This document shows, piece after piece, positions 1 to 7,038 of a DNA stretch of 10,427 bases. Below the pieces are notes generated by a model. It was not told the origin of the DNA, made no database searches, and saw nothing but the letters and a program-made list of their open reading frames with translations. The number at the start of each line of letters is the position of its first letter. The stretch's first letter is position 1. A program made the position numbers and the translations under genes. Source of the DNA: an uncultured Bdellovibrio sp. (GTDB lineage Bacteria; Bdellovibrionota; Bdellovibrionia; Bdellovibrionales; Bdellovibrionaceae); contig CAMLMF010000049.1 in NCBI GenBank assembly GCA_946480995.1, positions 1 to 10,427 on the forward strand, given 5' to 3'.

Positions 1-192
1 GAGCTTTTCACTGAAAAGGCGACAGAAAATCCAGTGACAACTGGTTCAGGGATGGAGTCGACAAAAGCATTGGGCCAAATTCTTTTCACAAAATACATTT
101 TTGGATTTGAAGCTTTAGGCGTTCTTTTGCTTGTGATCGCTGTAGGTGCCGTGGCACTTGCGCGCAGTAAAGGTGGAACACATGAACAGTGA
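1..192 (+). CDS. nuoJ: NADH:quinone oxidoreductase subunit J, C-terminal part (NuoJ)
   Basis: This is the end of a reading frame already open at base 1, read in frame 1 and stopping at TGA 190-192; 63 residues are visible. NuoJ is a membrane subunit of respiratory complex I, beside NuoK in the proton-pumping arm. The visible part has a polar stretch with Thr, Gly and Ser, then a last membrane helix beginning YIFGFEALGVLLLV and ending in ALARSK. An aromatic-Phe-Glu followed by a Leu/Val-rich helix and a basic end is the usual NuoJ C-terminus. Its last 11 bases overlap the start of nuoK, as expected for translational coupling inside the nuo operon. The call rests on this short segment plus the gene order, and the order makes it firm. 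The N-terminal four or so membrane helices lie outside the window. Confidence 0.92.
   Translation, partial: ELFTEKATENPVTTGSGMESTKALGQILFTKYIFGFEALGVLLLVIAVGAVALARSKGGTHEQ
169..176 (+). promoter_or_regulatory. Ribosome binding site that fixes the nuoK start
   Basis: AAAGGTGG lies 5 bases before the ATG at 182. It supports that codon over the in-frame ATG at 146, which has no such site and would add 12 residues unlike any NuoK N-terminus. The site lies within the end of nuoJ. Confidence 0.75.
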
Positions 193-505
193 TATCATTA
201 ATAACATCGGCCTGACACATTACCTGGTTCTTGCAGCAATGTTGTTTGTAACCGGCATGGCAGGAGTCCTTTTCCGCCGTAACGTGATCGTGCTTTTGAT
301 GTCGATCGAGTTGATGTTGAATTCTGTAAACTTAACTTTTGTAGCGTTCAGTAAATTCCTTGGAATTTTAGACGGACACATCATGGTTTTCTTCGTAATG
401 ACTATCGCAGCGGCGGAAGCGGCTGTGGGCTTGGCTCTTGCGGTGACGATCTTTAAACGTTTCAACGAAGTGAATATTCGCTTCTTCGAACACTTGAAAG
501 GATAG
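182..505 (+). CDS. nuoK: NADH:quinone oxidoreductase subunit K (NuoK)
   Basis: NuoK is a small three-helix membrane subunit of complex I that helps connect quinone reduction to proton pumping (homologue of mitochondrial ND4L). The protein has 107 residues, close to the roughly 100 of the E. coli form. Both essential membrane glutamates are visible: Glu43 in LLMSIELMLN and Glu79 in IAAAEAAVGLAL, the counterparts of E. coli Glu36 and Glu72. Helices run at about residues 14-31, 35-57 and 67-91, and a basic tail ends in FFEHLKG. I chose the ATG at 182, not the one at 146, because it has a good ribosome binding site at 169-176 and gives the normal family length. The gene overlaps nuoJ by 11 bases and is followed after 11 bases by nuoL, so it is co-transcribed with them. 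Confidence 0.97.
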   Translation: MNSDIINNIGLTHYLVLAAMLFVTGMAGVLFRRNVIVLLMSIELMLNSVNLTFVAFSKFLGILDGHIMVFFVMTIAAAEAAVGLALAVTIFKRFNEVNIRFFEHLKG

Positions 506-510
506 GGGAG
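503..510 (+). promoter_or_regulatory. Ribosome binding site for the GTG start of nuoL
   Basis: TAGGGGAG sits 6 bases ahead of the GTG at 517 and starts inside the nuoK stop codon. It supports GTG as the nuoL initiation codon. The next in-frame ATG (535) has no comparable site and would remove part of the first membrane helix. Confidence 0.65.
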
Positions 511-516
511 TCTGCT

Positions 517-2448
517 GTGAATCATTCTCTTTTAATGGCCCTTTTAATCCTGGCCCCATTCGTTGGTTTCTTGATCAACGGAACTCGCTATAAAAAACAC
601 TCTGGCAATGTTGCGGGCTCTATCGCAACGGCTGCGATGGTGGTGTCTTTTGTCAGTGCGATCTTGCTGGTTCTTGATGTTGTGGCAATGCCGGCGGAAT
701 CACGCCGTATCGCTGTGACATTCTTCGAGTGGATGGCGATTGATAAGTTTAAAGTCAACGCGGGCTTCGTAGTCGATCAAATCAGCTCCATCATGATCCT
801 TGTGATCACGGGTGTGGGTACTTTGATCCACTTGTTCTCGATCGGTTACATGCACCACGATAAAGGTGTTGCGAAGTACTTTGCTTACCTGAATCTTTTC
901 ATCTTCAACATGTTGTTGCTAGTTCTTGGTGACAGTTTGCTTGTGATGTTCGTTGGTTGGGAAGGTGTGGGACTTTGTTCTTACCTACTAATCGGCTTCT
1001 GGTTCACGGACAAAGAAAAAGCAGCTGCCGGCATGAAGGCGTTCATCACGAATCGCGTGGGGGATGCGGCGTTCTTGTTGGGTATGTTTGTTTTGTTCAT
1101 GACTTTCGGAACTTTGAACTTCTCTGAATTAAATGCTTTAGCTCCAACAACGGTGGAATCATCTTGGTTGGGTGCGGTGACTTTGGGAACTCTGTTCTTA
1201 TTCATCGGCGCGACTGGTAAATCAGCACAGATTCCATTGTATGTTTGGCTTCCAGACGCGATGGCCGGTCCAACTCCTGTATCAGCTCTTATCCATGCGG
1301 CGACGATGGTAACGGCTGGTGTGTACATGATCGTTCGTTTGAATCCGTTGTTCATCATGGCTCCAAACACGATGATGGTGATTGCAATTATCGGTGCGGC
1401 AACAGCAGTGTTGGCAGCAACGATCGGCATGACCCAATGGGATATCAAAAAAGTTTTGGCTTATTCAACGGTATCACAACTTGGTTACATGTTCTTAGCT
1501 TGCGGTGTGGGTGCGTTCGGAGCAGCAATGTTCCACTTAATGACTCATGCGTTCTTTAAAGCTTTGATGTTCTTAGGTTCTGGTTCGGTGATCCATGCGA
1601 TGCACGAAGAACAAGATATACGTAAGATGGGTGCGCTGAAGAAATATCTTCCGATCACGCACGTCACGTTCTTCTTGGGCTGGCTTGCAATTATCGGTGC
1701 TCCACCGTTTGCGGGTTTCTTTTCTAAGGATGAAATCTTGGCTTACACTTTCAACTCGCCACTGGGTTCACCTTGGTTGTGGGCTGCAGGTGCGTTGGGT
1801 GCGACATTAACTGCGTTTTATATGACTCGTTTGATGGCTTTGACTTTCTGGGGCAAAAGCCGCGTTCCAAGCAGTGTTCATCCGCATGAGTCTCCGGCGA
1901 TCATGACAATTCCGTTGATCGTTTTGGCGATCTTGTCGGTAATTGGTGGTTGGATCGGTATTCCACACGTGATCGGTGAACATCTAGGCCACATTCCAAA
2001 TGTGTGGGAACACTGGTTACATCCTTTGATTTCACCAATTCCCGGATGGCAGCCAATTGATCACACGACAGAATGGACTTTGATGGGCGTATCTGTGGGA
2101 CTAGCAACTGTTTCAGCAATCGTTGCTTATCAGTTCTATGTGAAGTCGCCTGAAGCTCCGAAGAAATTCGTGGAAAGCATCAAGCCTGTGTACAACCTTG
2201 TGTATAACAAGTATTTCGTTGATGAGGCGTACTTCGCCGGCATCATCAATCCACTTGTGAACATCAGTAAAAACACTTGGTATTACATTGATGTGAACTT
2301 CATTGATAAAATGACTTATTGGGCGGGAGATCTTATGCGTGGCATGGGTTCTATGGTTCGCTCGACTCAAACCGGTAATATGCAGCAGTACGCGATGTAT
2401 ATCGGCATTGGGATTGTAGTAGCTCTTTCCTTCGTGATCATGGGGTAA
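517..2448 (+). CDS. nuoL: NADH:quinone oxidoreductase subunit L (NuoL)
   Basis: NuoL is the distal antiporter-like subunit of the complex I membrane arm (ND5 homologue), thought to form one proton channel and to carry the long lateral helix that braces the arm. It has 643 residues against about 613 in E. coli. Key residues are in place: Glu149 in VGWEGVGLCSY, Lys235 in GATGKSAQIPL, His260 in SALIHAATMVTAGVY, Lys348 in THAFFKALMF and Lys404 in FFSKDEIL. After the antiporter core, residues from about 560 onward contain an amphipathic stretch (FVDEAYFAGIINPL...) and a last hydrophobic helix ending SFVIMG, which fits the lateral helix plus anchoring helix of true NuoL and not an Mrp-type antiporter. 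The start is GTG with a good ribosome binding site. Neighbours nuoK and nuoM lie 11 and 3 bases away. Confidence 0.98.
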   Translation: MNHSLLMALLILAPFVGFLINGTRYKKHSGNVAGSIATAAMVVSFVSAILLVLDVVAMPAESRRIAVTFFEWMAIDKFKVNAGFVVDQISSIMILVITGVGTLIHLFSIGYMHHDKGVAKYFAYLNLFIFNMLLLVLGDSLLVMFVGWEGVGLCSYLLIGFWFTDKEKAAAGMKAFITNRVGDAAFLLGMFVLFMTFGTLNFSELNALAPTTVESSWLGAVTLGTLFLFIGATGKSAQIPLYVWLPDAMAGPTPVSALIHAATMVTAGVYMIVRLNPLFIMAPNTMMVIAIIGAATAVLAATIGMTQWDIKKVLAYSTVSQLGYMFLACGVGAFGAAMFHLMTHAFFKALMFLGSGSVIHAMHEEQDIRKMGALKKYLPITHVTFFLGWLAIIGAPPFAGFFSKDEILAYTFNSPLGSPWLWAAGALGATLTAFYMTRLMALTFWGKSRVPSSVHPHESPAIMTIPLIVLAILSVIGGWIGIPHVIGEHLGHIPNVWEHWLHPLISPIPGWQPIDHTTEWTLMGVSVGLATVSAIVAYQFYVKSPEAPKKFVESIKPVYNLVYNKYFVDEAYFAGIINPLVNISKNTWYYIDVNFIDKMTYWAGDLMRGMGSMVRSTQTGNMQQYAMYIGIGIVVALSFVIMG

Positions 2449-2451
2449 TGT

Positions 2452-4005
2452 ATGGTCCTGAGTAGCATTGTTTTTCTACCTCTTTTGTTTGCTTTGATTG
2501 TGGCTGTTTGGCCTAAGCAAAGCACACTTCGTCCCTTGGCTTTAGGACTTTCATTAATTGAATTCCTGGTCAGCCTTGGTATTTTCCGCCACTTCAATCC
2601 GGCTTCAACCGGTTTGCAGTTGGTGGAAAAATTCACTTGGATTGAACGTTTCGGAATCCAGTACTTCATGGGGATCGACGGGATCTCTTTGTGGCTAGTG
2701 ATCCTGACGACATTCCTTACGCCGATCATTATTCTTGGCAGCTGGTCTTCGATCACTGAAAGAGTTAAGGGCTTCCACGTTGCATTGTTCATCTTGCAAA
2801 CGGCGATGCTAGGAACTTTCTTGGCGATGGACGCGATCTTCTTCTATGTATTCTGGGAGCTTTCACTTGTTCCTATGTACTTCATGGTTGGTATCTGGGG
2901 TGGCGCACGCAGAATTTATGCAACTGTTAAGTTCTTCATCTATACGATGGCGGGCTCGGTTCTGATGTTAGTCGCGATCATCTATATGATGTACCTAACT
3001 CAAGAAGCGACAGGCACGATGTCAGCAAGCTTACTTGATTTCTATTCGCTGAAGATTCCTTTCGTCGGCGGAACATTCTTTAGCTTACAAACACTGCTGT
3101 TCTTTGCGTTTGCTTTAGCTTTCGCAATCAAAGTTCCAGTGTTCCCATTACATACATGGTTACCGGATGCCCACGTTGAAGCACCAACTCCAGGATCTGT
3201 GATCCTTGCGGGTGTGATGTTAAAAATGGGTACGTACGGTTTCATGCGCTGGGTGATTCCTTTATTCCCAGAGGCTTCTGAATACTGGGCTTGGTTGTTC
3301 ATGTTGATCGGCGTGGTCGGAATTATTTACGGTGCACTGGTCGCGATGGTTCAGCCGGATGTGAAAAAACTAGTGGCGTATTCTTCTGTATCGCACATGG
3401 GTTACATCCTTTTGGGTCTGTTCACTTTCAATGCTTACGGTGTTGGTGGTGGATTGTACCAAATGTTGAATCACGGTATTTCAACGGGCGCGCTGTTCTT
3501 GTTGATCGGTATGATTTACGAAAGAACGCATTCACGTGAAATTTCTAAATACGGCGGCTTAGCTGGTGTATTGCCGATCTTCACAATTGCCTTCTTCATC
3601 ATCACGCTTTCTTCGATCGCGGTGCCGATGACAAATGGTTTCGTAGGTGAATTCTTTATCCTTCTGGGCACATTCCAAGCTCAACCAGTGTTTGCGTACT
3701 TCGCAGTTTCTGGTGTGGTCTTGGGTGCTGTTTACATGTTGTGGATGTTTAAACGTGTGTTCTTCGGTGAAAAAGGCGAGCTTGTGAAAGACGAGCATCA
3801 TCCTTTGCATGATTTGACCGCGCGTGAAATCACGGTTCTTGTTCCTTTGATTATCATGGTTTTCTGGATGGGTTTGTTCCCGAATCACTTCTTGAACTAC
3901 TCTAAGGCGAGCATTGATTTCCTAGTGAACAATCGCAGCAATTATAATCTTACTATTCATCCTGGCGATGCTTCGTCCACGCAGCATGCGCAAGGAGGTA
4001 ACTAA
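2452..4005 (+). CDS. nuoM: NADH:quinone oxidoreductase subunit M (NuoM)
   Basis: NuoM is the middle antiporter-like subunit of the complex I membrane arm (ND4 homologue), about 14 membrane helices, acting in proton translocation. The 517 residues compare with about 509 in E. coli. Visible functional residues are Glu136 in FYVFWELSLVPMYF, Lys227 in FAIKVPVFPLHTWLPDAH, Lys258 in GVMLKMGTYG, His341 in MLNHGISTGALFL and Glu400 in NGFVGEFFIL, matching the essential Glu/Lys/His line along the half-channels. PDVKKLVAYSSVSHMG is a family signature. The ATG at 2452 follows the nuoL stop by 3 bases; a GGGG run inside the end of nuoL (2442-2445) may serve as the ribosome binding site. An ATG at 2449 in another frame stops after five codons and is not the start. 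The C-terminal 20 residues are polar (ending QHAQGGN). The stop overlaps the nuoN start by one base. Confidence 0.98.
   Translation: MVLSSIVFLPLLFALIVAVWPKQSTLRPLALGLSLIEFLVSLGIFRHFNPASTGLQLVEKFTWIERFGIQYFMGIDGISLWLVILTTFLTPIIILGSWSSITERVKGFHVALFILQTAMLGTFLAMDAIFFYVFWELSLVPMYFMVGIWGGARRIYATVKFFIYTMAGSVLMLVAIIYMMYLTQEATGTMSASLLDFYSLKIPFVGGTFFSLQTLLFFAFALAFAIKVPVFPLHTWLPDAHVEAPTPGSVILAGVMLKMGTYGFMRWVIPLFPEASEYWAWLFMLIGVVGIIYGALVAMVQPDVKKLVAYSSVSHMGYILLGLFTFNAYGVGGGLYQMLNHGISTGALFLLIGMIYERTHSREISKYGGLAGVLPIFTIAFFIITLSSIAVPMTNGFVGEFFILLGTFQAQPVFAYFAVSGVVLGAVYMLWMFKRVFFGEKGELVKDEHHPLHDLTAREITVLVPLIIMVFWMGLFPNHFLNYSKASIDFLVNNRSNYNLTIHPGDASSTQHAQGGN
3992..3999 (+). promoter_or_regulatory. Strong Shine-Dalgarno for nuoN inside nuoM
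   Basis: AAGGAGGT is a full anti-16S match, 5 bases before the nuoN ATG. It is the strongest ribosome binding site seen in the window and lies entirely within the last codons of nuoM, so nuoN can initiate independently of the one-base stop/start overlap. Confidence 0.85.
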
Positions 4006-5465
4006 TGAATAACAATATCGGTCTTAGCGACATTCTTCTTATTTCTCCGATGATCGCATTGTTTTTTGCCAGCTTGATTCCGATCACGGCAAAAGTTTTG
4101 CGTGGAAATCGTGAACAACATCCTTTAGTGACTTTGTCGCAAGCTTTGATTGGTCTTGTGATCGCGATTGGCTTGATGGTTGTTTTCGGTGGTGCGGGCA
4201 GAACAGCATTCCACAACGGCTTGGTATTTGATGGCGTGACACAGTGGATGGGCGTGATTGCCTTGGCGGCTGCCGGTTCCGCAATGATCATGATGTACGA
4301 AAACCCAGCGACAAAAGGAAAGCAATTTTCTGAATTGATTTTCTTAGCGATGAGCTCGGCGATCGGGATGTTGATTTTGGTTTCGGCGGTCGACTTGTTG
4401 ATGGTCTTCATCGGTCTAGAAACAATGTCTTTGGCTCTGTACCTAATGATCGCGATGAGCCACGAAGAAAAACTTTCTAAAGAAGCGGCGTTAAAGTATT
4501 TCGTCTTGGGATCATTTGCTTCCGCAGTATTCTTGTACGGTGTTGCTTTCATCTTTGGATCAACTGGTGGCACAAATATCCTAAGCTTCATGGATTCAGC
4601 AGCAGAGCTTGTGCAAACAAGTAAGTTGTTCTTGTTCGGTATCACTTTTGTGATCTTGGGCTTCTGCTTTAAGGTTTCAATTGCTCCGTTCCATGCGTGG
4701 ACTCCGGATGTGTATCAAGGTGCTCCGACTCCGCACACGGCATTCATGGCCACAGCGGTGAAAACAGTTTCGTTTGCAGCGTTCTTAAGAATTATTGCGA
4801 CGAAGTCTTTGGTGGGTTCTGATCACTTGTTTGATATCTTGCAATGGTTGGCTGTGATCACAATGATCGTAGGTAACACGGCAGCGATTATCCAAAATAA
4901 CTTTAAACGTATGATCGCTTACTCTTCGATTGCACACTCTGGTTACGTTCTTGTAGGCGTGATCACGGCCGGTGTAAGCGAAAACGGTGCGTTTGGTGCT
5001 TCAGGAGTTATCTTTTACCTTCTAAGTTATTCGCTAATGACTTTGGGTGCGTTTGCAATTGCAAGCATGCTTGAAAACAGTGAAAACTCGATTGTAAATA
5101 TTGATGACCTTGCAGGTTTTGCGAAACAAAGACCTATGTTGGCTTTATGCTTAACAGTGTTCTTATTGTCGCTTGCGGGTATTCCGCCGACTCTTGGGTT
5201 CTTTGGTAAGTTCTATCTGTTCAACGCAGCGATTGGCGAAGGCTTATTGTGGTTGGCAGTATGGGGTGTTGTGAACTCGGTTATCGGGGTTTATTACTAT
5301 CTTCGTCCGATTGTTGTTATGTATATGAAAGAAGGAAATGCTCAAGTGGCAGGCCACTCTTTAAATGCAACAACCGTGACTGCGATCGTGATGGCTTTAG
5401 CCATCGTATTGATGGGCTTTGTTTCTGGGCCGATTTTCTCGGCCGTAGAAAAAAGTTTGATGTAA
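4005..5465 (+). CDS. nuoN: NADH:quinone oxidoreductase subunit N (NuoN)
   Basis: NuoN is the antiporter-like subunit nearest the quinone-binding module (ND2 homologue) and the last gene of the nuo operon. It has 486 residues, essentially the same as E. coli NuoN. Residues expected in the proton path are visible: Glu139 in LLMVFIGLETMSLALYLM, Lys164 in EAALKYFVLGSFASA, Lys223 in GFCFKVSIAPFHAWTPDVYQ, Lys253 in ATAVKTVSFAAF and Lys402 in PTLGFFGKFYLF. The APFHAWTPDVYQGAPTP and NNFKRMIAYSSIAHSGY blocks are NuoN signatures. The start ATG overlaps the last base of the nuoM stop and has a near-perfect ribosome binding site. A hairpin terminator begins 21 bases after the stop, and the next gene is convergent, so the operon ends here. 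Confidence 0.98.
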   Translation: MNNNIGLSDILLISPMIALFFASLIPITAKVLRGNREQHPLVTLSQALIGLVIAIGLMVVFGGAGRTAFHNGLVFDGVTQWMGVIALAAAGSAMIMMYENPATKGKQFSELIFLAMSSAIGMLILVSAVDLLMVFIGLETMSLALYLMIAMSHEEKLSKEAALKYFVLGSFASAVFLYGVAFIFGSTGGTNILSFMDSAAELVQTSKLFLFGITFVILGFCFKVSIAPFHAWTPDVYQGAPTPHTAFMATAVKTVSFAAFLRIIATKSLVGSDHLFDILQWLAVITMIVGNTAAIIQNNFKRMIAYSSIAHSGYVLVGVITAGVSENGAFGASGVIFYLLSYSLMTLGAFAIASMLENSENSIVNIDDLAGFAKQRPMLALCLTVFLLSLAGIPPTLGFFGKFYLFNAAIGEGLLWLAVWGVVNSVIGVYYYLRPIVVMYMKEGNAQVAGHSLNATTVTAIVMALAIVLMGFVSGPIFSAVEKSLM

Positions 5466-5486
5466 TTTTTAAAGAAATTTAAAATG

Positions 5487-5520
5487 AAAAAGGGCTGGTC
5501 ACAAAGATCAGCCCTTTTTT
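5487..5520. terminator. Bidirectional intrinsic terminator between nuoN and the patatin gene
   Basis: The arm at 5487-5500 (AAAAAGGGCTGGTC) pairs with 5506-5519 (GATCAGCCCTTTTT) around a 5-base ACAAA loop; all pairs match except one G-T wobble. Six T residues (5515-5520) end the plus-strand copy, and the five A residues at the left arm give a U-run for the minus strand. It sits between two convergent genes (nuoN stop 5465, patatin stop 5538), so it can end both transcripts. Confidence 0.9.
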
Positions 5521-5537
5521 ATGCCCTTTTAAGTCAC

Positions 5538-6737
5538 TTATTTTTCAATATTACGAAGAGCACTCAATCCCGATTTAAACCCGATGCGCACGATACGCTC
5601 TAAGATTTGTGGATTTAAACTGAAGTGATCGACGAAGAACATTTCATAGTTCTGCGGACGTGGGGAAATATAGATGTAATCCACTTCGGGTCTGTGGTTT
5701 ACACGATCTCTAATGATTTCCAATAGTTTCTCGCGATGTTCTTCAGGTAAGTTTGCTTGCTTGAAGTAACCATCAACGGACTTATAGATCGATTTGATGT
5801 CGCTTTTGTATTGGATGTGCTTTGCAATTTTCTGCTGCACAACTTGGTATAAAGCTTGGTTAGCAATCAATGGAATACCGTAGTTGTGCAACGAACCCAT
5901 CTCTTTAGTGTAGTGATAGGGCTGAATTGAATAAGACGAAATAACTAGGTCAGCTCCGTAATCAGAACCTACGTGGGTTGAAAGGGTGTCGCGGATTTCG
6001 CCGTCATAATAAAAGATCTCTTTACCATCAGGGCGTTTAATTCCATAGGGCGCAAATACCGGCGGTAAAGAAGTTGAACATGCGACTGCATCGCTGATCG
6101 TTGCATAGTTGATGTATTTAACGCTGTCCGTTTTATAAGATTCTGGGAAGTTACCAAAGATCGCTTTGCGGGTATGGTTTAACTGTGTTCCGACGATGAA
6201 TAATTGAACGCCTAGGCGAGCAAAGTCGTTATCCAGCAGAACCTCTTTGCGCAGATAACTTTCAATTCCTTTGGTCGAAAAAAGACCGTTTAGCTTTAGG
6301 CCGTTTTTAAGAACGGATTCAAAACCCCCGGTAACCAAGGCTTTTTCCATCAGCGTGCGCGGGATAAACTTTAAAAGATTGCTTGAGTTCAGATTAAAAA
6401 TATCACGATAAGAAATGGGCTTTAGATAACGCAGGTCGCTTTTGTCAAAACTGGGATTCGTTCCAGAGCCCAGCTGAAAGGCGTTGATTAAGGATTCAAC
6501 CGAGTATCCGGCGGCAAGAATCGAAGCTACAAAGGCCCCAGCGCTAGACCCCACATACAGACGGATTGTAAAGGGATCGTCTTCGGGGAAGCGTTGACGG
6601 ACAAACTCTTTAGTTCCACCAGCAAACTTAAAGCCCTTTTCTTGCAAGGCTAGGCAAACACCAATATGAAAAGCCGCAGCTTTGATGCCGCCTCCACTTA
6701 ATACTAGTGCTACTTTCTTCTTATCTTTAATCCGCAT
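5538..6737 (-). CDS. Patatin-like phospholipase / acylhydrolase
   Basis: A 399-residue protein of the patatin family, serine hydrolases that cleave acyl chains from phospholipids or neutral lipids with a Ser-Asp dyad. The oxyanion-hole loop is SGGGIKAAAFHIGV (residues 14-27), with Lys19 where Arg is common and Ala20 where Gly is usual. The nucleophile is Ser65 in the G-x-S-x-G box GSSAG (63-67). The catalytic Asp is Asp245 in YYDGEIRD. SLPPVFAPY (223-231) is the usual pre-Asp block. No signal peptide or membrane helix is evident, and the N-terminus is lysine-rich (MRIKDKKK), so it looks cytoplasmic unless exported by another route. Start ATG 6737 is the only reasonable choice before the first conserved strand, yet I see no clear ribosome binding site. 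It is a lone gene, convergent with nuo. The substrate is unknown: lipid turnover, or in a predator host-membrane attack, are both possible. Confidence 0.93.
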   Translation of the reverse strand: MRIKDKKKVALVLSGGGIKAAAFHIGVCLALQEKGFKFAGGTKEFVRQRFPEDDPFTIRLYVGSSAGAFVASILAAGYSVESLINAFQLGSGTNPSFDKSDLRYLKPISYRDIFNLNSSNLLKFIPRTLMEKALVTGGFESVLKNGLKLNGLFSTKGIESYLRKEVLLDNDFARLGVQLFIVGTQLNHTRKAIFGNFPESYKTDSVKYINYATISDAVACSTSLPPVFAPYGIKRPDGKEIFYYDGEIRDTLSTHVGSDYGADLVISSYSIQPYHYTKEMGSLHNYGIPLIANQALYQVVQQKIAKHIQYKSDIKSIYKSVDGYFKQANLPEEHREKLLEIIRDRVNHRPEVDYIYISPRPQNYEMFFVDHFSLNPQILERIVRIGFKSGLSALRNIEK

Positions 6738-6749
6738 AGTCGTGCTGTT

Positions 6750-6778
6750 ATTATCTGGTCTAACTAAAAGACGCGCAA
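6750..6778 (-). promoter_or_regulatory. Candidate promoter for the patatin gene
   Basis: Read on the minus strand, TTGCGC (6778-6773) is followed after exactly 17 bases by GATAAT (6755-6750). The second box matches five of six positions of the sigma-70 -10 consensus; the first matches only the TTG part of the -35 well. Transcription would begin about 6-8 bases later, only a few bases before the ATG at 6737. That would make the mRNA almost leaderless, in keeping with the missing ribosome binding site. This is inference from spacing and motif only. Confidence 0.35.
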
Positions 6779-6788
6779 AGAATTCTTT
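6777..6788. repeat. 12-bp perfect palindrome next to the patatin -35 box
   Basis: AAAGAATTCTTT is a perfect inverted repeat that overlaps the candidate -35 box of the patatin promoter by two bases. Its position suits an operator for a dimeric regulator, but a 12-bp palindrome in a few hundred bases of AT-rich DNA can also arise by chance. Confidence 0.25.
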
Positions 6789-6810
6789 AGGAACTAGTAA
6801 AATCCATGAC

Positions 6811-6978
6811 TTAGGGATGCGTATTCAGACGTTGGTCCAGTGAATAGGCATGGCGCGCAGGGTGAATAACCAGATCAAGGTCCTGAATTTTGTTGAATTT
6901 GAATAAGTAGTCACGCAAAATTTGACAGACTGAAGTCGTGTGATAATGTTGGATACGCAGGCTGAGTAGGGTGACCAC
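6811..6978 (-). CDS. Possible small ORF or gene remnant (hypothetical)
   Basis: A 55-codon frame runs from a GTG at 6978 to TAA at 6811. Its product is a mixed, protein-like sequence (segments LRDYLFKFNKIQDLDLVIH and ARHAYSLDQRLNTHP) without low complexity. Codon choices look normal for the window. Against it are the GTG start with only a weak upstream AGGTT, an in-frame stop just upstream, no recognised family, and overlap with the plus-strand candidate promoter at 6922-6947. It could be a short gene, the degraded end of an older gene, or a chance frame. I do not recognise the product and assign no function. Confidence 0.22.
   Translation of the reverse strand: MVTLLSLRIQHYHTTSVCQILRDYLFKFNKIQDLDLVIHPARHAYSLDQRLNTHP
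6922..6947 (+). promoter_or_regulatory. Candidate promoter for the HTH/zipper - S26-like operon
   Basis: TTGACA at 6922-6927 is a perfect sigma-70 -35 box. GATAAT at 6942-6947 matches five of six -10 positions and is preceded by TG one base upstream (6939-6940), an extended -10. The spacer is 14 bases, shorter than the usual 16-18, which the extended -10 could partly compensate. Transcription starting near 6954 would leave a leader of about 85 bases before the ATG at 7039. Confidence 0.45.
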
Positions 6979-7002
6979 CTAACCTACAAAGCTCGCATAA
7001 AG

Positions 7003-7024
7003 TACCTTGGCTTAAACCAGGGTA
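7003..7024 (+). promoter_or_regulatory. Leader hairpin directly upstream of a ribosome binding site
   Basis: TACCTTGG (7003-7010) pairs with CCAGGGTA (7017-7024) around the loop CTTAAA, giving an 8-bp stem with one G-T wobble. Only four bases separate it from AAGGAA (7029-7034), the ribosome binding site of the gene at 7039. No T-run follows, so it is not a terminator; it could affect translation or mRNA stability, or bind a protein. Confidence 0.4.
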
Positions 7025-7038
7025 GTTTAAGGAACAAA

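Larger units (their letters stand above)
6738..7038. other. Divergent intergenic region
   Basis: About 300 bases lie between the minus-strand patatin gene and the plus-strand HTH/zipper gene. It holds a candidate minus-strand promoter (6750-6778), a 12-bp palindrome (6777-6788), a candidate plus-strand promoter (6922-6947), a leader hairpin (7003-7024) and a ribosome binding site AAGGAA (7029-7034). A 55-codon minus-strand ORF (6811-6978) is also open. I see no tRNA, no terminator and no recognised riboswitch. Confidence 0.7.

Noticed and set aside
146..181. Upstream in-frame ATG that would lengthen NuoK by 12 residues
   Set aside because: It lacks a ribosome binding site, lies deep in nuoJ and gives a non-family N-terminus; the ATG at 182 has AAAGGTGG at proper spacing and the usual length.
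981..1448. Minus-strand open frame of 155 codons opposite nuoL
   Set aside because: It is entirely antisense to strongly conserved NuoL blocks and has no ribosome binding site or family features.
3953..4645. Long minus-strand open frame (230 codons) opposite nuoM/nuoN
   Set aside because: It lies across two genes with full family motifs on the plus strand; its product has no recognisable motif and its composition is that of an antisense shadow.
517..5465. Possibility that the nuoL/M/N-like genes are an Mrp antiporter or hydrogenase membrane module
   Set aside because: Order J-K-L-M-N, the NuoL lateral helix region, the NuoN signatures and NuoK glutamates all fit complex I, and no mrp or hydrogenase genes are present.
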